Made by a program: the position numbers and the translations under genes
Assembly (NCBI GenBank): GCA_945957305.1
Contig: CAMFLN010000006.1
Location: 1-16,561, forward strand
Direction of reading: 5' to 3'
From: an uncultured Planctomycetaceae bacterium
GTDB lineage: Bacteria; Planctomycetota; Planctomycetia; Pirellulales; JACPPG01
Length of the DNA: 16,561 bases
Notes under the pieces: model-generated
Told to the model about the DNA's origin: nothing
What the model saw: only the letters and a program-made list of their open reading frames with translations
Databases searched by the model: none
Shown: in pieces, positions 7,321-13,589 of the stretch
Layout: each line of letters begins with the position of its first letter
How positions within the stretch are numbered: the stretch's first letter is position 1

Positions 7321-8015
7321 TTTGAGCCTCTCGCTGCAGCGGCAATCCACAAATCGCCAAAGATCGTGAGTTCGTCGGCGACTCCGATGGCGCCGAACGC
7401 CTTGCTGTACGGAGTGATGCCGTAGTGGCTTTGCAGGATCGCGAACTTACCGCGCAAACGCACGTAACCGCTGGCGGTCGTCGCCTCGGCCGTGGTTTTA
7501 ATCTTTCGCGTCGTGCCGTGGAGCGTGAATTCGCCGTCGAGCTGATAATGTGGCGAAGTGCTCGTGCCTGCGCCGGGGATCGGCAGAATCGAGGTCACTT
7601 TGAACGTCGCGGTCGGATAATGCTTCACGTCGAGGACGCTGGGCCCCAACATGTTGGCATTGACCTGCCGTTCCGTGTCGGCGTCGGTCGTACCTGTGAG
7701 GCCGACGTATTGACGCGCGGCCGGTGTGTCCGCCTGGAAGGTCGTCGTGTCGAAGACGATTTGTCCCGCATTGGTTGTCGCCCCTAAGGCGAGCGCGCCA
7801 GATTGGATCTTGCCTTCCACTCCGTGCTCGTGACCCAGACCGGTTTTCCCAACAAAGATGTATACGCGGCTGACGCGCGGATCGATTTGTCCCTCGGCTA
7901 GTGTTGGGCGCTCAAGGGTGGCCGGCCTGTCCTGGGCCACCAGAATTGTGACGCGCGTGACCGCCAGTGTTGTGGCCACGACTGCTAGCAAAGCGCTGCG
8001 TCTGCGCCGAGACAT
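7317..8015 (-). CDS. YceI-family secreted lipid-binding protein, first gene of the operon
   Basis: Protein of 232 residues with an Arg-rich N-terminus and hydrophobic stretch (about 7-27), read as a signal peptide or N-terminal anchor. The YceI domain follows (about 41-228). Its family marks are GHEHGVEGKI (61-70), LDVKHYPTATFKVTSI (128-143), GEFTLHGTTRKI (161-172), FAILQSHYGITPYSKAFG (191-208) and the closing ADELTIFGDLWI (213-224). YceI proteins have a lipocalin-like barrel that holds polyisoprenoid or other amphiphilic lipids in the periplasm. In this operon it may bind the alkylated product after export; that role is inferred. ATG 8015 has GGAGGT seven bases upstream. It heads the operon and overlaps the next gene as ATGA. 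Confidence 0.9.
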   Translation of the reverse strand: MSRRRRSALLAVVATTLAVTRVTILVAQDRPATLERPTLAEGQIDPRVSRVYIFVGKTGLGHEHGVEGKIQSGALALGATTNAGQIVFDTTTFQADTPAARQYVGLTGTTDADTERQVNANMLGPSVLDVKHYPTATFKVTSILPIPGAGTSTSPHYQLDGEFTLHGTTRKIKTTAEATTASGYVRLRGKFAILQSHYGITPYSKAFGAIGVADELTIFGDLWIAAAARGSK

Positions 8016-8083
8016 GCTGCTACCTCCATGAGATTTGCCTCGCGCCCCGGCTTCTGTGCTATGTGAATAGCAAGAAGGGCGGG

Positions 8084-8112
8084 ATCGTACCAACTATATG
8101 TGTAGTAGACAA
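8084..8112 (-). promoter_or_regulatory. Candidate sigma-70-type promoter for the operon
   Basis: On the minus strand TTGTCT (8112-8107) and TACGAT (8089-8084) are separated by 17 bases, about 70 bases ahead of the yceI start. Each hexamer keeps only part of the consensus (3 and 4 of 6), so this is a position-based candidate. Confidence 0.3.
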
Positions 8113-8153
8113 GGCCGATCGCACGGAGGAAACGTTGGTGGTGGAACAGCCGG

Positions 8154-8426
8154 TCAATTTGTCACGCATTCCACTTGGCCGCCGAATTGCGTCACGTAAT
8201 TACGCACTAGGGTGAGTCCTAGTCCCACGCCGGTGCCTTTGGTGGAGTAGAACGGCTCGAACACCTTGTCCTGATCTTTGGCGGGAATACCCGGTCCGTC
8301 GTCCTGCACTTCGATGTCGGCGAACTCTTCGCGCCGTCGAATCGTAACCCAAATGTTTCCATATTCACCCAGCGCTTCGCGCGAATTAGTGAGGAGGTTC
8401 ATCAACATTTGTCGCAAGTGGTTCAC
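8154..8426 (-). pseudogene. Remnant of a histidine kinase ATPase domain
   Basis: About 90 residues of an NtrB-like HATPase_c domain. The N box is LRQMLMNLLTNSREAL (4-19), the G1 box is DDGPGIP (42-48), the F box is VFEPFYSTKG (55-64), and the G2 box is GVGLGLTLVRNYV (66-78). All sensor, dimerisation and phospho-acceptor parts are missing. Upstream in this frame a TAA occurs nine codons before the GTG. The C-terminus stops at GGQVECVTN, before the last beta strand of the fold. No other frame nearby supplies the missing parts, so the ancestral gene is cut at both ends. It lies 138 bases upstream of yceI on the same strand and is unlikely to make an active kinase. Confidence 0.75.
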
Positions 8427-8854
8427 GTACCAGTGCCTATCGCCTTGGCAAGCTTAGCGACGTTGCGGTTCGCGTTACAAGCTTGGCGTCAGAGCTACAG
8501 ACAACACGAGCAGCGTGGATAAATGTCTCCAACTTCCAGAAGCCGTATCTACGGTTTTTCGCATGTGCCCAGCGTCCAGTAATTATGCCGCGATTTGGCG
8601 ATGAATTAAGCTGCCGAAGCAAGATGACCACGCCGAACTCCGTCCGTTGGAGAATTCAATCAAGAGCCGCGAGCGCCAAAACGGGCTGAAACCATGAACA
8701 ATCGTCGAGAACAAAGCCATCCATCCGTCCAGCTATACACCTCGCAGTAGTGCGAGGCAATCCCGTTTAGGACTTGCTGGGTCGCGTTTCCCTCCTTGCG
8801 ACAACTGCAGTCGTTGGCCGGATGGTGACGTTTTGTTGCCTGGCGGATCGCCTC
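8427..8854. other. Gene-poor stretch
   Basis: No convincing gene on either strand. The open frames here are short, use poor codons and show no domain motif. Base composition is lower in GC than the flanking genes. With the kinase remnant beside it, the stretch looks like decayed DNA. The only ordered element seen is the hairpin at 8740-8757. Confidence 0.5.
8740..8757. repeat. Perfect 7-bp hairpin
   Basis: CCTCGCA, loop GTAG, TGCGAGG: a perfect seven-base stem with a four-base loop in non-coding DNA. No T-tract follows on either strand, so it is not a typical terminator. Its role is unknown. Confidence 0.45.
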
Positions 8855-8873
8855 TGTAGGAGATTCTCCTACA
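8855..8873. promoter_or_regulatory. Perfect dyad, candidate operator upstream of the PAS/HD-GYP gene
   Basis: TGTAGGAGATTCTCCTACA has nine-base arms around a single central base. A weak -10-like GATACA lies at 8890-8895, which would put the dyad centre near -38, a usual place for an activator site. A related element with one identical half (TTCTCCTAC) lies at 11863-11879 before the PAS kinase gene. The binding protein is not known. Confidence 0.45.
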
Positions 8874-8878
8874 CCCTA

Positions 8879-8906
8879 GTCCGCCGAACGATACAACAGG
8901 GCGGAC
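8879..8906. repeat. 7-bp GC-rich inverted repeat in the leader of the PAS/HD-GYP gene
   Basis: GTCCGCC (8879-8885) and GGCGGAC (8900-8906) can pair around a 14-base loop. It overlaps the candidate -10 region, so it could be a second protein site or a chance repeat in GC-rich DNA. Confidence 0.25.
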
Positions 8907-9007
8907 CGCCGGAGTACGTCGCGCGTTTTTAATCGAAAGCGCCCGTATAGTAGTAATGGCTGCGCGACATGCCGCCGCGGCACAACGCACTCGATTACGG
9001 TGAGCTC

Positions 9008-10156
9008 ATGCCTCAGAGTAATGCACTTCTTCGCGCGATCCTGAATGCCGAGGTTGACGGTATCGTCACGATTGATGAACGCGGCTTGATCGAGTCCTGT
9101 AATCAGTCGGTTGAGAAACTGTTCGGTTATAGTGCCGCGGAATTGATCGGTCACAACGTGAAGTTGTTGATGCCGCCCCCGTATCGCGAGGAGCACGATT
9201 CGCATCTGCAGAACTACCTGGAAACTGGCCACAAGAAGATTATCGATATCGGGCGCGAGGTCCTCGGTCGCCGAAAAGACGGCAGCGTCTTTCCGGTGTT
9301 TGTGAGGGTGAGCGAAGTGCATATGGCTGATCGCCGGTTATTCACCGGCATTTTGCGCGACCTCTCTGAGCTTAAAGACATGGAGAAACTGCTCTGGGAA
9401 CAATCGCGCGCCATTCACGAAGCGAACGAAGACATGCTCTATCGGCTGGCGCTGGCCGTGGTGTGCCACGATCGACAGACCGGCTGGCATATCCAGCGGA
9501 CGGGCGCGTACAGCGAGCTGCTTGCAATCAGCGCCGGTTGGTCATGCGAGCAAGCACACCTGTTGCGGCTGGCCGCTCCACTGCACGATATCGGTAAGAT
9601 TGGCATCCCGGACGCGATCCTGCACAAGCCAGGTGCGCTGACACCCGAAGAAACCCTTGTCATGCAAGAGCACACGGTACTCGGCGCCAAGATGCTCGAC
9701 CGCTCGATGTCGCCGGTATTAAGCCTGGCACGAGATATTGCCCTGTGCCATCACGAGCGTTGGGACGGCCGCGGCTACCCTCGTGGCCTGGCCGGCACGG
9801 GCATTCCGGAATCCGCACGAATCGTCGCCGTGGTTGACATGTTCGATGCCCTGATTCACGATCGCGTCTACAGGCCGGCATGGCCCGAATCAAAAGTCAT
9901 TCAAATGATTCTCGAGAGTCGCGGCACTCATCTCGACCCTCGATTGGTCGACTTGTTCTTGCCCCTGCTTTCGGAAATGCAAACCCTCGCCCTGGCGATG
10001 CCTGACAGTGCGTCCACTGAGTTTGACGACGCGGTCATTGCCGATGGTTACGTCTGGGAACGCCGCGCGAGCGCCAGCGGCCATGCGGGAACCGTGCCCG
10101 CTGAGTCGCTTACGCACGCTGCAGTATCCTGTGGGTCGGGCGAGTCGCTCGCCTAG
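9008..10156 (+). CDS. FixL-like PAS sensor fused to HD-GYP phosphodiesterase
   Basis: Predicted cytoplasmic c-di-GMP phosphodiesterase of 382 residues with a sensory PAS domain. The PAS domain (about 5-120) has the FixL pattern: LFGYSAAELIGHNVKLLMP (38-56), His63-Asp64, Arg83 in IGREVLGRRKDG (81-92), and LFTGILRDLSE (111-121). His63 and Arg83 are 20 residues apart, as are the haem ligand His200 and distal Arg220 of Bradyrhizobium FixL. A short helical linker leads to the HD-GYP domain (about 140-325) with His161, HDIGKIGIPD (193-202), HH (248-249), and GRGYP (254-258). The GYP motif and HD residues look intact, so activity is plausible. The tail (about 330-382) is unrecognised. I chose ATG 9008, with GGTGAG nearby, over an in-frame start at 8969 that has no ribosome site. 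Haem binding and oxygen control are inference. Confidence 0.88.
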   Translation: MPQSNALLRAILNAEVDGIVTIDERGLIESCNQSVEKLFGYSAAELIGHNVKLLMPPPYREEHDSHLQNYLETGHKKIIDIGREVLGRRKDGSVFPVFVRVSEVHMADRRLFTGILRDLSELKDMEKLLWEQSRAIHEANEDMLYRLALAVVCHDRQTGWHIQRTGAYSELLAISAGWSCEQAHLLRLAAPLHDIGKIGIPDAILHKPGALTPEETLVMQEHTVLGAKMLDRSMSPVLSLARDIALCHHERWDGRGYPRGLAGTGIPESARIVAVVDMFDALIHDRVYRPAWPESKVIQMILESRGTHLDPRLVDLFLPLLSEMQTLALAMPDSASTEFDDAVIADGYVWERRASASGHAGTVPAESLTHAAVSCGSGESLA

Positions 10157-10295
10157 TCTTGCTACTGGCGACGAGCTCCCGGCACCCCGTAGAACACAAT
10201 CTCTCGGTCACGGCGGAATCGTTTATGCAGCAGCTTTTGCGAAAGTGCTACTCATCGTGATTAACCTTGCCCTTTCGGAATAAAGGATCCCGATC

Positions 10296-10901
10296 GTGGT
10301 TTGCGATCCGCGGTTTCACGCACTATTGGCATCGTTTGATCTCGAGGCCATGGAACGACATGCCGGCGCGGTCCTGGGTTTATGGAACGACTGTACGATC
10401 GCTTATCTCAACCCGGCGTGGTACGCATTTTCCCGACTCAACAAGGGCGAGCCTGCCATTTCCACCTGGTGGGACCTGGGAGCTTCGGTGCTCGATGCCA
10501 TCAGCCCTCCGTTGTTGCCGTTTTACTTGACGGCATTTTCGGATTGTTGCCAGGCGATGACTCCGTGGGAACACGTCTACGAATGTTCGAGCGCGGAATG
10601 CTTTCGGCAGTTCCACATGACGGTTTATCCGCTGACGCAGAATGGCGAGATGCTGTTTGTTCATTCGTTGGCGGTCGAGAGGCAACACGATCCGCTGGAG
10701 CGCTCTCCGCACGTGGCTGACGAAGTGCTCTATCGCGATCGACAGGGTGTCATCTCGCAATGCCCCCACTGCCGTCGCGTTCGTCACGGGGCGGATTACA
10801 ATCGCTGGGATTGGGTGCCTGACTGGGTGCACAAGCAACCCTCGCAGTTGAGTGATGCCCTCTGCCCGCCATGCACCTATTACTACTACGGAAAGTCGTA
10901 G
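10296..10901 (+). CDS. PAS-like protein with C-terminal four-cysteine (CxxC...CxxC) motif
   Basis: Protein of 201 residues. The N-terminal part (about 18-130) reads like a divergent PAS fold, with a hydrophobic start AVLGLWNDCTIAYLNPAWYA (25-44) and closing strands around FHMTVYPLT and EMLFVHSLAVE. The C-terminal part has Cys156-Pro-His-Cys159 and Cys190-Pro-Pro-Cys193, with RRV and a Trp-rich middle between them. This matches a short tail found on many bacterial PAS, GAF and receiver proteins (roughly CxxCKxxR...W...SHGICPxC), which probably binds metal. There is no output domain. It lies 139 bases after the HD-GYP gene on the same strand and may be co-transcribed. The start GTG 10296 has AAAGGA about eight bases upstream. 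A role as a small redox- or metal-linked sensor partner is speculative. Confidence 0.75.
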   Translation: MVCDPRFHALLASFDLEAMERHAGAVLGLWNDCTIAYLNPAWYAFSRLNKGEPAISTWWDLGASVLDAISPPLLPFYLTAFSDCCQAMTPWEHVYECSSAECFRQFHMTVYPLTQNGEMLFVHSLAVERQHDPLERSPHVADEVLYRDRQGVISQCPHCRRVRHGADYNRWDWVPDWVHKQPSQLSDALCPPCTYYYYGKS

Positions 10902-11072
10902 TACCCGTCGGTATGGTGCTTTGGAGTGGACGTGCGACGGGGACGCGCCCTGGCCTGTCCTTGAGCGCTTAATCGCGATTCGCCGCGCGCAGCGGGGTCG
11001 TCATATCGTCAGCACAGATGCCGCAACGAGGCGCTGCCGGCGAACGAAGCGGGCATGATCATCCTGCTACAG
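10902..11072. other. Short convergent intergenic region
   Basis: This separates the PAS/four-cysteine gene from the convergent Rrf2 gene. No gene or clear terminator is seen. A CAGTC/GACTG hairpin at its right end is followed by A residues on the plus strand and overlaps the Rrf2 stop. Confidence 0.4.
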
Positions 11073-11558
11073 TCACGGACTGAAAAAAGATTCGTTGAGA
11101 AAGGGCCCTCTGATAGGTGAGACGTTTGAGGGCACCACGGACGCAGCCGGGATCGCCGGGGTTGTTCCTTGCATCAGGTCGTGGAGCGTCGTACCGGCTA
11201 AGCGACTTCGCGTAGCGGCGGCAATATCTTCACAAATCTTCCGCAGTTTGGCCTGAATCGGTTCAGCGAGGGTCCCGTCGGTCGGAACGCAGCTGGCCAG
11301 CGGACCTTCAATCGCTTCGACCAGATTGAGCAGCGTGATTTCCTGGGCCGGGCGGCCGAGCTTGTACCCGCCATCGACTCCACGTACCGATATCAGCAAC
11401 CCATGTGTGACGAGATTGCGGAGAATTTGCAGCAGGAAGCGCTTGGGCATTTCTCGCTCCAATGCAATGCTTCGACAAGCGACGGGTTGTCCGGTCGAAT
11501 CTTGCGCTAGGGCGATGATCGCGCGAACGGCATAGTACGATGTTCGAGACAGTTTCAT
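11073..11558 (-). CDS. Rrf2-family transcriptional regulator
   Basis: Winged-helix regulator of 161 residues, the usual Rrf2 length. MKLSRTSYYAVRAIIALA (1-18) is the typical opening. The recognition region includes PKRFLLQILRNLVTHGLL (38-55) and the wing SVRGVDGGYKLGRP (57-70), followed by EITLLNLVEAIEGPL (73-87). Members such as IscR and NsrR carry three closely spaced cysteines for an Fe-S cluster. Here only Cys90 and Cys109 fall in that region, so the classical cluster pattern is absent. The end, after about residue 131, is Pro- and Ser-rich and unrecognised. ATG 11558 has GGAGGG about seven bases upstream, which decides against a longer frame starting at 11645. It is divergent from the PAS kinase across 615 bases and could control either itself or that gene. 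Confidence 0.86.
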   Translation of the reverse strand: MKLSRTSYYAVRAIIALAQDSTGQPVACRSIALEREMPKRFLLQILRNLVTHGLLISVRGVDGGYKLGRPAQEITLLNLVEAIEGPLASCVPTDGTLAEPIQAKLRKICEDIAAATRSRLAGTTLHDLMQGTTPAIPAASVVPSNVSPIRGPFLNESFFSP

Positions 11559-12173
11559 TGAATACCCTCCCCATCGATAGGCAATTAAACAACTGGCATT
11601 TGACGCTGCAACATTATCCGCGCGGATCTTTTGTCGCAGTGGCAAATCGCCGCAAGAGTGCGTAGGGAATCTCGCTACAACCTGACCTTTTCCAGCACAA
11701 TGAAGGCTCCCACACCGCTCGCGAGCCTTGTACGCGCAAGCTGGACCGATGGGCCAACAGGCATTCCTCTTGTCACGTTATCGATGGTGATCGGGGCCCG
11801 GTATGAAGCAGGCCCTCGTCGCTTGCCTCTCCATCACAAGAACGACAACTCGTGACATTTGTGTCAGGAGTTCTCCTACGTCAAATGACGGCGGTAATCT
11901 ATTTGTGCGCCTGTAAGGTCGACGTATATTGAGTTGTGCCGCGCAGCGGAAAAGGCGTCTCCCGTGCAGGGAATAGACGCATCAGTCGAGAGAGAATCTC
12001 TTTCGCGGAAGGCATGCTAGCGGCCGAGGGTTTCAACTCGTGGCGTCAGCGCTACGCCCGCCACAATCAATCGCTGACAGACTCCGCATGAATGCGCGGG
12101 TCTTTGAGGTACGTGCATCGACGCATCGTCGGCTGTTGCGCCGCGACGTCTTGGGGCTGACTTATGAATCACG
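11559..12173. promoter_or_regulatory. Divergent control region between Rrf2 and PAS kinase genes
   Basis: No convincing gene is seen in 615 bases. It should hold the promoters for the minus-strand Rrf2 gene and the plus-strand kinase. The element at 11863-11879 and a -10-like TAATCT at 11895-11900 are the best regulatory candidates. Very short open frames between 11960 and 12090 have poor ribosome sites and no recognisable product. Confidence 0.4.
11863..11879. promoter_or_regulatory. Imperfect dyad related to the one at 8855-8873
   Basis: GTCAGGAGTTCTCCTAC contains AGGAG and CTCCT arms around TT. Its right half TTCTCCTAC is identical to the right half of the dyad at 8855. TAATCT at 11895-11900 would place its centre near -36. 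The arm spacing is two bases here against three for the same arms in the other copy, so shared recognition is uncertain. Confidence 0.35.
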
Positions 12174-13544
12174 GTGTACCGCTTGGAACCAGCCTCGTCC
12201 ACGCATGAAAGCCGCTATCGGCTGATTTTCGAATGCAGCCTCGATGGAATCGTCGTTTTCGACGATGACGGCCGATATCTTCTCGCCAATCAAGCGGCCT
12301 GCACATTGCTCGGGTACGGCCTGGCGGAATTGCGGACGATAAAAATCACAGACATACCGACGGTTGCGCCTCGATCAACCGCCGAACGCTTCGCTGCTTA
12401 TCGCCAGTGCGGCCGCGCGATGGGCCGCGTTCAAGTTTTTCGACCTGATGGCAGCGAAGGAATCATCGAATATACGGCCCTTAAAGTCGCTCCCAATGAG
12501 CATATTGGCATCCTGCGCGATGTGAGCACCCGCGAGAAGGTTTTGTCAAGCCTGCGGAGACTGGCCGCCGTCGTGGCCTGCTCGTCAGACTCGTTCGTGG
12601 GCCTGTCGACCGATGGGCTGATCACGGATTGGAACGGCGGCGCCGAGCGCATGTATGGATACACTCGGGACGAAGTGCTGGGAAAACCCATGACGCTGCT
12701 GATGCTTCCCGAGCGCACGGATGAGGCTTTGGATATTTTCCGCCGCGTTCTGCAAGGTGACGATATCCGCAACAGGGAAACTGTGCTGATCCGCAAGGAC
12801 GGCACCCTGATCGATGTCGCCGTTACCACTTCGGCGACGAAAGACGCAGACGGCAAAGTGACGGGCATCTCGACCATCGCTCACGACGTCAGTGATCGCA
12901 AGCACCTTGAGCGCCACGTGCTAGAGATTGCCGATCACGAGCGGCAGCGTATCGGTCAAGATTTGCACGATGACCTCGGTCAAGAGTTGACTGGTATTGG
13001 ACGGATGGTGAGCACTTTGGCCGCATCGCTCGCACAACGGGGTAACCCCGAGGCCCAGCTGGCCAGCAACATACAAGCCAGAATCAAGACTGCCGCCGAG
13101 CACGTCAGAAATATTTCCAGTGGATTGATTCCGGTGTCGATCGACGCGGGCGGATTGCCGGCGGCGCTGCAATCGCTGGCGGACAACGTCACGGAACAAG
13201 GGGCCTGTGCCTGCACGTTCGCATGCACAACACCAAACGTTCTGCAGGACAACGTGACAGCCAACGAGTTGTTCCGGATCGCGCAGGAAGCGGTGAACAA
13301 CGCTGTCAAGCATGCGCGGGCCAATCATATTCGCATTGAATTGACCGCCAGCGCAAACTTGATTGTTCTGCGCATCAGCGATAACGGCCTCGGTATGCGG
13401 CTGCCTGACGCGCACGGTCGGGGGCTGGGGCTGCGCATCATGCGTTATCGGGCGGAACTGGTCGCCGCGCAATTGAAATTTGAAGATGCGCCGCAAGGCG
13501 GGCTGCTCATCACCTGCACAGTCCGTGCTGCGCCGCCGGCATGA
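12174..13544 (+). CDS. PAS-PAS sensor histidine kinase, HisKA_3 (NarL/FixJ-partner) type
   Basis: Soluble sensor kinase of 456 residues with no membrane helix. PAS1 covers about 12-121 and PAS2 about 132-245. The HisKA_3 domain holds the phospho-acceptor His265 in RQRIGQDLHDDLGQELTGI (257-275). The HATPase domain has the N box LFRIAQEAVNNAVKHA (366-381), the G1 box DNGLGM (403-408) and the G2 box GRGLGLRIM (415-423). HisKA_3 kinases normally phosphorylate LuxR-type response regulators; none lies in the window. Neither PAS domain has the FixL haem histidine. GTG 12174 is the first possible start after an in-frame stop (TGA 12165-12167) but has no good ribosome site, and TTG 12183 is an alternative. 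It ends 45 bases before the convergent CheR-kinase gene. Confidence 0.87.
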   Translation: MYRLEPASSTHESRYRLIFECSLDGIVVFDDDGRYLLANQAACTLLGYGLAELRTIKITDIPTVAPRSTAERFAAYRQCGRAMGRVQVFRPDGSEGIIEYTALKVAPNEHIGILRDVSTREKVLSSLRRLAAVVACSSDSFVGLSTDGLITDWNGGAERMYGYTRDEVLGKPMTLLMLPERTDEALDIFRRVLQGDDIRNRETVLIRKDGTLIDVAVTTSATKDADGKVTGISTIAHDVSDRKHLERHVLEIADHERQRIGQDLHDDLGQELTGIGRMVSTLAASLAQRGNPEAQLASNIQARIKTAAEHVRNISSGLIPVSIDAGGLPAALQSLADNVTEQGACACTFACTTPNVLQDNVTANELFRIAQEAVNNAVKHARANHIRIELTASANLIVLRISDNGLGMRLPDAHGRGLGLRIMRYRAELVAAQLKFEDAPQGGLLITCTVRAAPPA

Positions 13545-13589
13545 CGCGCAGGTTCGCGTCTGGTTGGCAAACAGCCGTCCGCCGATCGA

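Noticed and set aside
7967..8215. Plus-strand frame with a ribosome-site-like GGAGGAAAC near 8125
   Set aside because: The product after the site is only about 25 residues, overlaps the kinase remnant and the candidate promoter, and resembles nothing known.
11070..11082. CAGTC-ACG-GACTG hairpin as a terminator
   Set aside because: It is followed by A residues on the plus strand and by no T-tract on the minus strand, and overlaps the Rrf2 stop. The stem is only five base pairs.
11631..12225. Small plus-strand open frames upstream of the PAS kinase
   Set aside because: They lack good ribosome sites and recognisable products, and one overlaps the kinase start in another frame.
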